A stretch of DNA of 64,000 nt. Origin: Actinoalloteichus hoggarensis (lineage in GTDB: Bacteria > Actinomycetota > Actinomycetes > Mycobacteriales > Pseudonocardiaceae). Numbering within the stretch: position 1 is the stretch's first letter; every line of letters begins with the position of its first letter. The notes beneath the pieces were generated by a model. The model made no database searches, was not told the DNA's origin, and saw only the letters and a list, made by a program, of their open reading frames with translations. Below, piece after piece: positions 18,315-28,484 of this stretch. The stretch spans positions 5,371,001-5,435,000 of the forward strand of contig NZ_CP022521.1 in assembly GCF_002234535.1 (NCBI RefSeq). Direction: 5' to 3'. A program made the translations under genes and the position numbers.

Positions 18315-19025
18315 GTGCTGTTCGACGGCGTGCTCCGGTGGTGGGAACGACTCCGATCTCGACGGCGTGCCGCCCGGACTCCGCCGCCGGTCGTGACCGA
18401 TCCCGGGCTGGTCGTGGTGGTCGAGGCCTTCGATCCCGCCGAGGCCGACTCGGCCGTGCTGGCCAGGTCCGAGCGCTGGGACCCCGACCGTCAGGCGGTG
18501 CTGCGCCACCATCTGCGACTGCCCGCCGCCTCGGTGGCGCGGGCGGCGGAGCTCCTCGCCGAGGAGGGCTGGCTTCTCCGCGAACCCGGCGGATCCTCCC
18601 GGGACGGGAGCCGTCCGGACACGGGCTCCGCCGAGGACGGGTCTCCGACGGAGGGCTCCCCGACCGACGGCTCCCCGACCGACGCGGTTCCGACCGACGA
18701 CTCGCAGGCACCGGACTCCCCGACGCGGGACTCCCCGGCGGCGGGCCTCTCGGCCGAGGGTGCCCCGGCACACGACACCGCGGGCCAGGGTTCCGAGGAC
18801 GGGGCTCCGCCCGGCATGCTCGCGCGCGTCGATGCCGCGGGTGCGGACCGCCGACCGGCCGCCGGGGCCGCGGCGAGTCCGTCGGTCGACGGGATGGTCC
18901 GGCTGGAGGCAGTGCGAGTGCAGTCCCTGGACGCGCTGCACTGCGCGCAGGCCCGATCACGGATGGCGGGACTGGCGCAACGCCTCGGCGGCGACGCGCT
19001 CGGATGGGACGCCCTGCAAGCCTGA
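18315..19025 (+). CDS. uncharacterised repeat-containing protein beside ctaE
   Basis: A 236-residue protein that I do not recognise. The first 95 residues contain a conserved-looking region ([18 protein letters not shown], then a helix [23 protein letters not shown]). The last 45 residues form another ([19 protein letters not shown], then [16 protein letters not shown]). Between them lies a tandem 5-residue repeat of the GSPTD type encoded by 15-bp units at 18624-18803, highly acidic and surely disordered. The GTG at 18315 has GAGG 5 nt upstream. It is followed by a receiver-like gene and trpD on the same strand, so an operon is likely. It has no signal peptide or membrane segment. Confidence 0.7.
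   Translation: MLFDGVLRWWERLRSRRRAARTPPPVVTDPGLVVVVEAFDPAEADSAVLARSERWDPDRQAVLRHHLRLPAASVARAAELLAEEGWLLREPGGSSRDGSRPDTGSAEDGSPTEGSPTDGSPTDAVPTDDSQAPDSPTRDSPAAGLSAEGAPAHDTAGQGSEDGAPPGMLARVDAAGADRRPAAGAAASPSVDGMVRLEAVRVQSLDALHCAQARSRMAGLAQRLGGDALGWDALQA
18624..18803 (+). repeat. 15-bp in-frame tandem repeat (about 12 units, GSPTD type)
   Basis: Units of exactly five codons run from GGCTCCGCCGAGGAC at 18624; the units at 18654-18668 and 18669-18683 are identical (GGCTCCCCGACCGAC), and the outer ones have drifted. Because the unit is a multiple of three, copy-number change keeps the frame. Confidence 0.85.
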
Positions 19026-19087
19026 CCGGGCCAGCGGCTAGCATCAGGGCCAGTCAACGACCGATGTCGCCGGAGGGTTCTGCGCAG

Positions 19088-19498
19088 ATGAGCACGAGCA
19101 TCACGACCATCCTGGTGTTCAGCCACCGCGCCGAGGTCCGCGAGGCGATCATGACGGCCGTCGGACGCCGTCCCGCCGCCGACATCGGCCGGGTGCGCTA
19201 CCTGGAGGCCGACGGGATCGCCGCCGTGCTGTCCATCGTCGACGAGGGACAGGCCGACCTGCTGATCCTCGACGGCGAGGCGCAGCCGACCGGCGGCATG
19301 GGCATCTCCCGCCAGCTCAAGAACGAGATCGCCGACTGCCCGCCCATCGTCGTGGCCGTCCGCCGCAGGGACGACCGCTGGCTCGCGACCTGGTCGCAGG
19401 CCGACGCGGTGCTCGTGCACCCGCTCGACCCGCTGGCCGCGGCCGAGACCGTGGCCGAGGTGCTGCGGTCCACTCGGCTTCCCGTCACGAACGGCTGA
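19088..19498 (+). CDS. degenerate response-regulator receiver domain protein
   Basis: A 136-residue single-domain protein with the CheY-like beta/alpha order: [74 protein letters not shown]. The aspartate of LILDGE is at the phospho-acceptor position, but the acidic pair after strand 1 is replaced by S-H and the conserved lysine before the cis-proline is replaced by H (VHPLD). It is therefore unlikely to be phosphorylated in the usual Mg-dependent way and is best called a pseudo-receiver. ATG 19088 follows GGAGGG at 19072-19077. It sits 14 bp before trpD and may be translated from the same message. No output domain is attached. Confidence 0.8.
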   Translation: MSTSITTILVFSHRAEVREAIMTAVGRRPAADIGRVRYLEADGIAAVLSIVDEGQADLLILDGEAQPTGGMGISRQLKNEIADCPPIVVAVRRRDDRWLATWSQADAVLVHPLDPLAAAETVAEVLRSTRLPVTNG

Positions 19499-19512
19499 AA
19501 CGGATCTCGCGG

Positions 19513-20583
19513 ATGCAGGAGAGCGCAGGATCGACCTCCCACACCTGGCCTGCGCTGCTCACGCGGCTGGTCACCGGGCACGATCTGAGCACGGAGAACA
19601 CCGCCTGGGCCATGGACCAGGTGATGACCGGCCAGGCGACTCCCGCCCAGATCGCCGGGTTCGCGGTGGCGCTGCGCGCCAAGGGCGAGACGCCGAGCGA
19701 GATCCGGGGCATGGCCGACGCCATGCTCGCCCACGCTCGACTCATCCATCTGGACATGCGGGCGATGGACATCGTCGGCACCGGCGGTGACCGCTCCAAC
19801 AGCGTCAACATCTCGACCATGGCCACCCTGGTCGTGGCGGCGGCGGGCGTGCCGGTGGTCAAGCACGGCAACCGGGCGTCGTCGTCCAGCTGCGGCACGG
19901 CGGACGTGCTGGAGGCCCTGGGCGTCGTCATCGACCTGCCGCCGGAGGGCGTGCGGGCCTCGGTGACCGAACTGGGCATCGGCTTCTGCTTCGCGCCCGT
20001 CTTCCATCCGGCCTACGCACGCGCGGCGGGTCCCAGGCGCGAGATCGGCATCCGCACCGCCTTCAATCTGCTCGGCCCGTTGACCAACCCCGGCAGGCCG
20101 CACGGCGGTCTCATCGGCTGCGCCGACTCTCGGACCGCCCCGGTGATGGCGCGGGTGTTCGCCGACCGCGGCCAGTCGGTACTGGTGGTGCGCGGGGACG
20201 ACGGCCTGGACGAGCTGACCACCACGACGACCTCCACGGCCTGGATGGTCCACGACGGTCGAGTCCGCCAGGTGACGGTGGACCCGACGGTGCTGGGCAT
20301 CCCACTCTCGACCGCCGAGGACCTCCGAGGCGACGACGTCACGCACAACGCCGCCGTCGTCCGCGATCTGGTGACAGGCCGGACCGGCCCGATTCGCGAT
20401 GCCGTGCTGCTCAACGCGGCGGGCGCGCTGGCCGCGCACCGGGGCTTCGACGGCGATCTCGACGACGTGCTGCGGGCGGGACTGGCCGAGGCCGCCAAGG
20501 CCGTCGACTCCGGCGCCGCCGCCGACCTGTTGGACCGATGGGCCGCTCGCTCCGTCCAGCTCCGCGACGAACTCGCCCGCTGA
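19513..20583 (+). CDS. trpD: anthranilate phosphoribosyltransferase
   Basis: A 356-residue enzyme of tryptophan biosynthesis that joins anthranilate and PRPP to give phosphoribosylanthranilate. It shows the PRPP-binding glycine-rich loop [17 protein letters not shown], the anthranilate-site [21 protein letters not shown], the [12 protein letters not shown] motif and [10 protein letters not shown] that binds Mg-PRPP. The length is normal for actinobacteria. It lies apart from other trp genes, as trpD does beside ctaE in mycobacteria (Rv2192c). The 14-bp gap to the pseudo-receiver gene suggests co-transcription. Confidence 0.96.
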   Translation: MQESAGSTSHTWPALLTRLVTGHDLSTENTAWAMDQVMTGQATPAQIAGFAVALRAKGETPSEIRGMADAMLAHARLIHLDMRAMDIVGTGGDRSNSVNISTMATLVVAAAGVPVVKHGNRASSSSCGTADVLEALGVVIDLPPEGVRASVTELGIGFCFAPVFHPAYARAAGPRREIGIRTAFNLLGPLTNPGRPHGGLIGCADSRTAPVMARVFADRGQSVLVVRGDDGLDELTTTTTSTAWMVHDGRVRQVTVDPTVLGIPLSTAEDLRGDDVTHNAAVVRDLVTGRTGPIRDAVLLNAAGALAAHRGFDGDLDDVLRAGLAEAAKAVDSGAAADLLDRWAARSVQLRDELAR

Positions 20584-20592
20584 GCGGGTATC

Positions 20593-20622
20593 CGGCCGAG
20601 GCAGGCGGCGCAGGCTCGGCCG
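20593..20622 (+). terminator. possible trpD terminator
   Basis: An 8-bp stem (20593-20600 with 20615-20622) with a 14-nt loop lies 10 bp past the trpD stop. It is modest in strength. Confidence 0.4.
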
Positions 20623-20766
20623 CGGACCGTTCCGGTCGCCACCGACCGCCGTGTCGGGTCGTCGACGTCGCCGGGCCGAGCCGCCGCCCCGACCTTCGTC
20701 TCGATCCTCCGTCTCGATCCGGTTCGCCCTCGACGTCGTCTCCAGGGCTCGCGGCCGTTCCGGGCC

Positions 20767-20853
20767 GGGCGCTTGACGGTGGCCGGGCGCTGTCTCGGGT
20801 CGGACGCTCGATCCGGCCGGACGCCGTCTCGGACGGGACGCTGTCGAGCCGGA
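20767..20853. repeat. degenerate 17-bp tandem array downstream of trpD
   Basis: Five units of 17 or 18 bp each begin with GGGCGCT, GGACGCT or GGACGCC and then diverge. The array lies in an 840-bp stretch (20584-21423) that holds no convincing gene on either strand; the open frames there are Arg/Gly/Pro-rich noise. Confidence 0.7.
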
Positions 20854-21371
20854 GCCTTCCGCGGCGGGCGCTGTCGGGGCGTGCCTCGGTACGGCCTGCC
20901 CGCAGGGCGACGGACAGGTGGGGCGACCGCCGAGCCCTCGGCACGGCGCGCGGAGCTTCGGACGCGGCGCGCTGTCCGATGTCGACCGACACCGAGTCGT
21001 GGACCTCGTCGTGGGATCATCGCCGGTACTCGGCCGCCAACCGTCCCGTAGCGGGCGCTGAGCATGCCGAGGACGGGCCGACGGGCCCGTCTCGGCCCAC
21101 GAGGGCGCGATCGCTCTCGACGGCGCTCACGATCGACTGAGGGCGCCGGCACGATACAGGCGAGTGCCGCGCGGCGGCCGGATCGCGATCCGTCGATCTC
21201 CGCGGCGCGGTCGCCGACGCCTCATGCGGGAGAACCGACGAGCCACGCCGTTCCGAGCCCCGCCATGCCGGCGCGCGGCGCGGCGGGCCGCCCCGGCGGA
21301 CGGCACGCGCACGCGGCGGTGCGGACCCGGGCGCCGCAGCGGTGTTCATCCGGCTCGGCGGTGTGAACACG

Positions 21372-21406
21372 ACTCGGCACCGCAGGCGAGGCCCGCGGTG
21401 CCGAGT
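21372..21406 (-). terminator. terminator of ctaC-ctaF
   Basis: A perfect 12-bp stem (21372-21383 with 21395-21406) and 11-nt loop lie 18 bp past the ctaF stop on the minus strand. Confidence 0.75.
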
Positions 21407-21423
21407 GGCGAACAGCAGAGAAG

Positions 21424-21822
21424 TCAGTGCTTCTGCGGAGCGCGGTGGTACTCGAAGAGGAGCCCGCCGATGGTGAGGATCACGACCACCGTGGCACCGA
21501 CCAGCATCCAGATGTGGAAGAACGCCAAGGACAGACCGACCAGGGCGCAGCCCGCCGCGAGGCCGAACGGCCAGTAGCTGCCGGGGCTGAAGAAGCCCAG
21601 TTCCCCCGCGCCGTCGCTGACCTCGGCCTCCGGGTCGTCCTCCGGACGCATCTCCATCCGCCGGGAGACGAATCGGAAGTAGGTGCCCACCAGCAGGGCG
21701 AGCCCGCCGGTGAGGACCAGGGCCGTGGTGCCGATCGGCTCCTGCGCCCAGAATCCGTAGACGATCGCGACGACGAAGGCGAACACCGCCGTGCCCTCGA
21801 AGATCCCCGCCTCGACCTTCAT
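21424..21822 (-). CDS. ctaF: cytochrome c oxidase subunit IV (actinobacterial)
   Basis: A 132-residue membrane protein with four helices (EGTAVFAFVVAIVYGFW, TTALVLTGGLALLVGTYF, YWPFGLAAGCALVGLSLAFF, MLVGATVVVILTIGGLLFEY). This is the hallmark small fourth subunit of actinobacterial aa3 oxidase. It starts with ATG 21822, 51 bp downstream of the ctaC stop, and is the last gene of that pair, followed by a clear hairpin. It has no catalytic residues; its role is structural within the bcc-aa3 supercomplex. Confidence 0.93.
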   Translation of the reverse strand: MKVEAGIFEGTAVFAFVVAIVYGFWAQEPIGTTALVLTGGLALLVGTYFRFVSRRMEMRPEDDPEAEVSDGAGELGFFSPGSYWPFGLAAGCALVGLSLAFFHIWMLVGATVVVILTIGGLLFEYHRAPQKH

Positions 21823-21873
21823 CGAGTCCTCACTCTCAGTACTTCTGCGTTCCGGCCCGGTCCTGCGGCGTTC

Positions 21874-22791
21874 TTAGTTCTGCTCGCGAGTGCTGGCCTC
21901 GCGGGCGGTGCGGTCCGTGTTGAACGGATGCGTCGTGACCGCCTCCGGCGCGCACAGCTCGCCGCAGTCCATCTCGGTCAGCGCCTGGGAGGCCGTGTAG
22001 AGGTCGCCGGTCTCCGGGTTCTCCCGCACGCGCAGATCCATGAACTCGTCGTACAGGTCGCCGGGCAGCGCGCGGACCTCGAAGTTCATCATCGAGTGAT
22101 AGGTGCCGCACAGCTCGGCGCATCGACCGACGAACGCGCCCGGCTGGTCGATCACGTTCTGGAACACGTTGTCCTGGTTGTTCTTCTCCGGATGCGGGAA
22201 CGTGTCGCGCTTGAAGTGGAACTCCGGGACGAAGAACGAGTGGATGACGTCGTTGGACCGCACCTCGTACTGGATGACCTGGTCCGTCGGGACCACCAGC
22301 AGGGGGATCTCGTCGCTGCTGCCCAGGGTGCTCACCGGGTCGCCGTCGGGCGTGATCTCGTCCAGGTGACGGAACTCCCAGTTCCACTGGAAGGCGACCA
22401 CTTCGACGGTGACGTCGGGATCCTCCTCCTGCGCGAGCACGTAGTTCTGCGTCGTCGCGGTGAAGTAGAAGAGGACGGTCACCATCACCAGCGGGATGAC
22501 GGTGTAGACCAGTTCCAACGGAACGTTGTACTGAGTCTGGCGGGGCATCTCGTCACCGCGCTTGCGGTGGAACACCACCGACCAGAGGATCAGGCCCCAG
22601 ACCAGGACGCCGACGAGCAGCGCCGCGATCACCGACCATGTCCACAGGTTGCGCATCTGATCGGCCTGGGGGGTGGCTCCCTCCGGCCAGCCGAAGCGAA
22701 GCACATCGCTCGCGGAGCAGCCGGTGGTTGCCAGGGCTACCAGGCCGAACGATCCACCCAGCTTCGCCAGCCGCGTTGCCTTCTGGCCCAC
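21874..22791 (-). CDS. ctaC: cytochrome c oxidase subunit II (CuA)
   Basis: A 305-residue subunit II. It has a lipoprotein-type signal (VALATTGCSA, lipobox cysteine), two transmembrane helices (WSVIAALLVGVLVWGLILW and LVYTVIPLVMVTVLFYFT) and a periplasmic cupredoxin domain with the CuA ligands in NDVIHSFFVPEF and CAELCGTYHSMM, and the aromatic FQWNWEF electron-entry patch. It accepts electrons from QcrC and passes them to heme a in CtaD. It is divergent from asnB; promoters for both lie within the 218-bp gap. ctaD is absent from the window, as in mycobacteria where it is unlinked. Confidence 0.96.
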   Translation of the reverse strand: MGQKATRLAKLGGSFGLVALATTGCSASDVLRFGWPEGATPQADQMRNLWTWSVIAALLVGVLVWGLILWSVVFHRKRGDEMPRQTQYNVPLELVYTVIPLVMVTVLFYFTATTQNYVLAQEEDPDVTVEVVAFQWNWEFRHLDEITPDGDPVSTLGSSDEIPLLVVPTDQVIQYEVRSNDVIHSFFVPEFHFKRDTFPHPEKNNQDNVFQNVIDQPGAFVGRCAELCGTYHSMMNFEVRALPGDLYDEFMDLRVRENPETGDLYTASQALTEMDCGELCAPEAVTTHPFNTDRTAREASTREQN

Positions 22792-23009
22792 TGCTCGACG
22801 CCTCCTTGATCAGGCTCACCGCCTCGACGCCATCGCGGGGGACGCCATCGAGGTCGACACTTCAGCCGTGCCGCCGCATTCCGAGCGGAAGAGTAGCCCA
22901 GCAACTTGTGACCGGCCGCTTCGGGGTGAGTCGACAGCACATCCGCCGGACCGGGTCATACTGATCTGGAGCCGAGAAGCCAAGCAGGGACGGAAGGTGC
23001 TCGAGTAGC

Positions 23010-24938
23010 GTGTGTGGGCTATTGGGACTGGTCTGCCCGACCGAGAACGACGCCATGGCGGCTCGCGCCTCCGTCGGCAGAGCGCTGACCTGTCAGCGAC
23101 ACAGAGGGCCGGACGAGTCGGAGACGTGGCAGAAGGACGAGGCCGTCTTCGGCTTCAACCGCCTCTCGATCATCGACGTCGAGCACTCGCATCAGCCGTT
23201 GACCTGGGGTCCGCCGGAGGCTCCTGAGCGATACACCATCATCTTCAACGGCGAGATCTACAACTATCTCGAGCTGCGCGCGGAGCTGGCCCAGCGCCAC
23301 GGCGCCCGCTTCACCACCGACGGCGACACCGAGTCGATCGTGGCGGCGTACCACTACCTCGGGCAGTCCATGATCCGCAAGCTGCGAGGAATGTTCGCGT
23401 TCCTGATCTGGGACTCCGAGAAGCAGCTGATCTTCGGCGGTCGGGACCCCTTCGGGATCAAGCCGCTCTACTACGCGACGGGTCCGCACGGCGCCGCGTT
23501 CTCCAGCGAGAAGAAGAGCCTGCTCGACCTGTCCGGGACGCTCGGTCAGCAGCCCGCCCTCAACCGCAGCGGCCTCCAGTACTACCTGACGCTCCAGTAC
23601 GTGCCGGAGCCCGCCACGCTGCACCACGGCATTCGTCGCATCGAGTCGGGCACCTCCTTCACCGTCGAGCCCGGCGGCCAGCCGGTCATGCAGCGCTACT
23701 TCTCGCCCACCTTCACCCCGAGGCCGGTGAGCGGCCCCACCGAGCAGGCCCGGCTGTACCAGCAGATCACCGACGTGATGCGGGACTCGGTCGCCAAGCA
23801 CATGCGGGCCGACGTCACCGTCGGATCGTTCCTCTCCGGCGGCATCGACTCCACGGCCATCGCGGCCCTGGCCAAGGAGCACAACCCCGACCTGATCACC
23901 TTCACCACCGGATTCGAACGCCAGGGCTACTCGGAGGTCGACGTCGCCGCCGAGTCCGCCGCGGCCCTCGGGGTCAAGCACGTGGTCCGCACCGTCTCCC
24001 CCGAAGAGATGATGGAGCACCTGCCGCTGATCGTCTGGTATCTCGACGACCCGGTGGCCGACCCGGCGCTGGTCCCCCTGTGGTTCATCGCCCGCGAGGC
24101 GCGGCAGCACGTCAAGGTGGTGCTCTCCGGCGAGGGCGCCGACGAGCTGTTCGGCGGCTACACGATCTACCGCGAGCCGCTGTCGCTGGCGCCGTTCGAC
24201 CGGGTGCCCGGCGGACTGCGACGGATCATGGGCAAGGTCTCCACCCACATCCCGGAGGGCGTGCGCGGCAAGGACCTGCTCCGCCGAGGCTCGCTGTCGC
24301 TGGAGGAGCGCTACTACGGCAACGCCCGGATCTTCCGGGACGACCAGCTCCGCCGGGTGCTCAACACCTTCGACCCGGCCGTGTCGCACACCGACATCAC
24401 CGCGCGCGCCTACCGCGAGTCGGAGGGCTGGGACCCGGTGACGCGGATGCAGTACGTGGACATGTTCACCTGGCTGCGAGGCGACATCCTCGCCAAGGCC
24501 GACAAGGTCACCATGGCCAACTCGCTGGAGCTGCGGGTGCCCTTCCTGGACGCCGAGGTGTTCAAGGTCGCCGCGCAGATCCCGCAGTCGGAGAAGATCA
24601 CCAAGGAGACGACCAAGTTCGCACTGCGGCAGGCGTTGCGCGACGTCGTCCCCGCGCACGTCCTCAACCGGCGCAAGCTCGGCTTCCCGGTACCGCTGCG
24701 CCTGTGGCTCAAGGACGAGATGTACGGCTGGGCCCGCGACATCATCCAGCGGTCCGACACCGCCGCGCTGATCGACAAGAACGCCGCGCTGGTCCTGTTG
24801 GAGGAGCACAAGGCGGGCACCCTGGACCACAGCAGGCGGATCTGGGCGCTGCTGGTCTTCATGATCTGGCACGGGATCTTCATCGAGAACCGCATCAACC
24901 CGATCATCCCGGAGCCGCACTACCCGGTGAAGCTCTGA
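23010..24938 (+). CDS. asnB: AsnB/LtsA-type glutamine-dependent amidotransferase
   Basis: A 642-residue enzyme with an N-terminal class II glutaminase domain (Cys2 nucleophile in MCGLLG; HRGPDESETW; FNGEIYNY) and a C-terminal asparagine-synthetase ATP-pyrophosphatase domain (SGGIDSTAIAALA, LSGEGADELFGGY). GTG 23010 gives the catalytic cysteine at position 2, which fixes the start; GGAAGG is at 22992-22997. Length and position next to adenosine kinase and ctaC match M. tuberculosis Rv2201. From memory, the related LtsA of Corynebacterium amidates meso-diaminopimelate of peptidoglycan, so that reaction is at least as likely as asparagine synthesis. It is a monocistronic gene ending in a hairpin shared with adoK. 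Confidence 0.92.
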   Translation: MCGLLGLVCPTENDAMAARASVGRALTCQRHRGPDESETWQKDEAVFGFNRLSIIDVEHSHQPLTWGPPEAPERYTIIFNGEIYNYLELRAELAQRHGARFTTDGDTESIVAAYHYLGQSMIRKLRGMFAFLIWDSEKQLIFGGRDPFGIKPLYYATGPHGAAFSSEKKSLLDLSGTLGQQPALNRSGLQYYLTLQYVPEPATLHHGIRRIESGTSFTVEPGGQPVMQRYFSPTFTPRPVSGPTEQARLYQQITDVMRDSVAKHMRADVTVGSFLSGGIDSTAIAALAKEHNPDLITFTTGFERQGYSEVDVAAESAAALGVKHVVRTVSPEEMMEHLPLIVWYLDDPVADPALVPLWFIAREARQHVKVVLSGEGADELFGGYTIYREPLSLAPFDRVPGGLRRIMGKVSTHIPEGVRGKDLLRRGSLSLEERYYGNARIFRDDQLRRVLNTFDPAVSHTDITARAYRESEGWDPVTRMQYVDMFTWLRGDILAKADKVTMANSLELRVPFLDAEVFKVAAQIPQSEKITKETTKFALRQALRDVVPAHVLNRRKLGFPVPLRLWLKDEMYGWARDIIQRSDTAALIDKNAALVLLEEHKAGTLDHSRRIWALLVFMIWHGIFIENRINPIIPEPHYPVKL

Positions 24939-25010
24939 GCGACGGCGGGCCCGGCACCCGCCGCTGGGGTCGGCTCCGCCGACACCGGACCGCCCGACGG
25001 TCGCACGCGG

Positions 25011-25058
25011 AGGCGGGGCAGGCGTTCCCTGGTGACCACGGGTGCGCCTGCCCCGCCT
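25011..25058. terminator. bidirectional terminator between asnB and adoK
   Basis: A 14-bp perfect stem (25011-25024 with 25045-25058) lies between the convergent stops, with a 20-nt loop that can itself fold. Confidence 0.75.
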
Positions 25059-25068
25059 TCGGCGTCGT

Positions 25069-26088
<1,020 letters not shown>

Positions 26089-26233
26089 TCACCTCGACGC
26101 ATCGGGCCCGAAGGACACGTCGAAGCAGGACAACCCTGCCATGAGACGAGCTGATCGGTCTCGAAGTCCGAGCGAGGAAGACTACCGGCTGGTAAGGGTG
26201 CGGGCGGCGGCAGACCGACCTACCGTCGAGGTC

Positions 26234-26440
26234 ATGGACCGTAGGAGGACCGACGCCACGAGGCCGGGTTCCACCGAGCCCGACTCACTGCCCCAGCTCA
26301 TCCGGGACTGCCGGGCGCTGCCCGCCCGGTTCACCGCCGAGCGGACCCGGCGCGCCTCGGCCGCCCCACGACCCGCGAGCCTGCGCATCGACCGGGCATG
26401 CCGGGAGCAGCTGGGCGGACTCGACGACTACGGCACCTGA
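26234..26440 (+). CDS. possible small basic protein, unrecognised
   Basis: A 68-codon frame starting MDRRRTDATRPGS and ending LGGLDDYGT, with strong GC preference at third positions. It lies between divergent adoK and erpA. The GAGG before the ATG is only 2 nt away, and the frame extends upstream to 26141, so the start is uncertain. It has no domain I know. The following 26441-26833 shows no gene. Confidence 0.4.
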   Translation: MDRRRTDATRPGSTEPDSLPQLIRDCRALPARFTAERTRRASAAPRPASLRIDRACREQLGGLDDYGT

Positions 26441-26833
26441 GGCAGGCGCACGCCGGGTCGGCCTGGCCCGGGCACCCACGGGTCCCGCCGGACCTCCTCC
26501 AGCCGTCGCGCCTTCTCCGATCGTCGGCGACCGTCGTTCGAGGGTGCGGGACGGGCGTCGGCGCGGCTCGGCCGTCGACAGGGCCTCCCGCGGGCGAGCG
26601 CCGCGGCGTCGTCGGCGTCGCCACGTCGTCGGCACGGTGCGGCCGACCCGCCGCGCCGGGGACTTCGGGTCCGGGGCGTCTGCGACGCGGCCTGCTTCGA
26701 CCACGGACGCCGCCGGGCGATCCGCTCACCCGGCCGGGGACGCCGCGCGCATCACGCATGGCGTGCCCGGCCCGGAGCGCGGAAGGGCAGGCGGACCCCG
26801 GAGGAGACGCCTGCCGGTGCGGGTGACCGAGTG
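26441..26833. other. gene-free stretch upstream of erpA end
   Basis: There are 393 bp without a convincing coding frame; open frames on both strands are Arg/Pro/Gly-rich and lack start signals. I see no repeat or strong hairpin here. Confidence 0.5.
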
Positions 26834-27205
26834 TCAGTGGAAGGAGTCGCCGCAGGCGCAGGAGCCGCCCGCGTTCGGGTTGTCGATGGTGAAGCCCTGC
26901 TTCTCGATGGTGTCCACGAAGTCGATCACGGTGTCCTGGATGTACGGGGCGCTCATGCGGTCGACGACGAGGCCGATGCCGTTGAAGTCCACCCGTGCGT
27001 CGCCGTCGAGGGAGCGCTCGTCGAAGAACAGCTGGTAGCGGAGTCCCGCACAGCCGCCCGGCTGCACCGCGATCCGCAGGTGCATGTCGTCGCGGCCCTC
27101 CTGGTCGAGCAGCGCCTTGGCCTTCGCCGCGGCGGCGTCGCTGAGCTTCACGCCGTGTGCCGGCGCGTCAGTCTGCACGTCGATCCCAATGTCCTGGCCG
27201 GTCAT
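26834..27205 (-). CDS. erpA: A-type Fe-S cluster carrier (HesB/IscA/ErpA)
   Basis: A 123-residue A-type carrier that receives an Fe-S cluster and inserts it into apo-proteins. The three cysteines are present: QPGGCAGLRYQL and the C-terminal pair in GSCACGDSFH. ATG 27205 was chosen over an upstream in-frame codon at 27217 because GAGGAG stands a few bases before it. Its position between adoK and a glycerate kinase matches Rv2204c. Likely clients in this window include the radical-SAM enzyme LipA and the Rieske protein QcrA, though that is inference. Confidence 0.92.
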   Translation of the reverse strand: MTGQDIGIDVQTDAPAHGVKLSDAAAAKAKALLDQEGRDDMHLRIAVQPGGCAGLRYQLFFDERSLDGDARVDFNGIGLVVDRMSAPYIQDTVIDFVDTIEKQGFTIDNPNAGGSCACGDSFH

Positions 27206-27350
27206 GGCTCTCCTCAAGTCCCAACTTGCCCGTACCGACTCGCCTAACGCGAGCAGGCAGCGGGATATTCCCGACTGCCCCGCCCGATGCGGTACGAGTC
27301 CGAGTCGACTCGCCCCGCGGCGTGCGGCGCACCCTCGACGGTAGTCGCTG

Positions 27351-28484
27351 TCAGCCGGTGCTCCACTGACGGGCGACGTCGGCGGCCAGCGCCGTGAGCG
27401 TGCCCGCCGGGTCGGCGAAGGCCGCGTCGACCGATCCGGCGTGCTCGGCCACCGCGTAGGAACGCTCCACCCCGGCGGCGGCGGCCTCCCGACGCCCGAC
27501 CGAGACCTGGCCTGCCAGCACCAGGCACGGCAGACCGCGCTCCGCCGCGCCGCGGGCCACCGCCGTGACGAGCTTCCCGCGCAGCGACTGCCAGTCGAAG
27601 CTGCCCTCGCCGGTCACCGCCAGGTCCGCGGCGTTCAGCGCGTCGTCGAGCCCGGTGAGCCGCCGCACCAGCTCGGCGCCGGACTCGACGCTCGCGCCCA
27701 GCGCGAGCAGCCCCGCGCCGAGGCCGCCCGCGGCGCCCGCCGACGGCACGGCACGCACGTCCCGACCGGTCGCGGTCGCCAGGACGTCCGCCCAGACGGT
27801 CAGCGCCGCGTCCAGCGCGGCCACCGCCGCCGCGTCGGCGCCCTTCTGCGGGCCGAAGACGTGGGCGGCGCCGTGCTCGCCGAGCAGCGGGTGTTCGACG
27901 TCGGAGGCGGCGACCAGGATCAGATCGCCCAGCGCGGCCTCGCCTGCCAGGGCCGCGCAGTCCCGCAGCGCGGCGCCGCCGTCGGCGAGCACCCGACCCG
28001 CGACGTCGACCGGCACCGCGCCGAGCGCGGCCAGCATCCCGGCGCCGCCGTCGGTGCAGGCCGATCCGCCCAGCCCGATCACGACTCGACGGGCTCCGGC
28101 GTCACGGGCGGCCGCGATCAGTTCGCCGACGCCCCGGCTGGTGGCGCGCACCGCCGAGGCCGGGTCGCGGCCGGGGACGAGATGCAGTCCACAGGCCTGC
28201 GCGGCCTCCAGGTAGGCGGTGTCGCCGTCGTCGCCGGGGACCGTCAGCCACTCGGCGGTCACCGGCTCGCCGAGCGGACCGGTCACCTCGGATCGACGCA
28301 CGGTGCCGCCGAGGGCGACGGCGAGCACCTCGACGAAGCCGGGCCCGCCGTCGGCCAGCGGCCGGATCGCAAGCTCGTCGCCGGGCGCGCCGCGTCGCCA
28401 GCCCGCCGCGATGGCTTCCGCCGCCTCGCGTGCCGTCAACGTGCCGCCGAAACAGTCAGGTGCCACCAGGATGCGCATGCCCAC
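27351..28484 (-). CDS. glycerate kinase (GlxK family)
   Basis: A 377-residue type II glycerate kinase (GlxK/YhaD). The N terminus MRILVAPDCFGGTLTAREAA carries the family signature, followed by RPLADGGPGFVEVL and the glycine-rich GLGGSACTDGGAGML. It phosphorylates D-glycerate, normally to 2-phosphoglycerate, linking glyoxylate and serine breakdown to glycolysis. GTG 28484 gives two extra residues; ATG 28478 is the likelier initiator. It is transcribed alone, divergent from the DUF3043 gene across a 505-bp gap that contains a 17-bp tandem array. Confidence 0.9.
   Translation of the reverse strand: MGMRILVAPDCFGGTLTAREAAEAIAAGWRRGAPGDELAIRPLADGGPGFVEVLAVALGGTVRRSEVTGPLGEPVTAEWLTVPGDDGDTAYLEAAQACGLHLVPGRDPASAVRATSRGVGELIAAARDAGARRVVIGLGGSACTDGGAGMLAALGAVPVDVAGRVLADGGAALRDCAALAGEAALGDLILVAASDVEHPLLGEHGAAHVFGPQKGADAAAVAALDAALTVWADVLATATGRDVRAVPSAGAAGGLGAGLLALGASVESGAELVRRLTGLDDALNAADLAVTGEGSFDWQSLRGKLVTAVARGAAERGLPCLVLAGQVSVGRREAAAAGVERSYAVAEHAGSVDAAFADPAGTLTALAADVARQWSTG

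Noticed and set aside
20584..21423. Hidden small gene in the trpD-ctaF gap
   Set aside because: Every frame is Arg/Gly/Pro noise without ribosome binding sites; only a degenerate repeat and a terminator are supportable.
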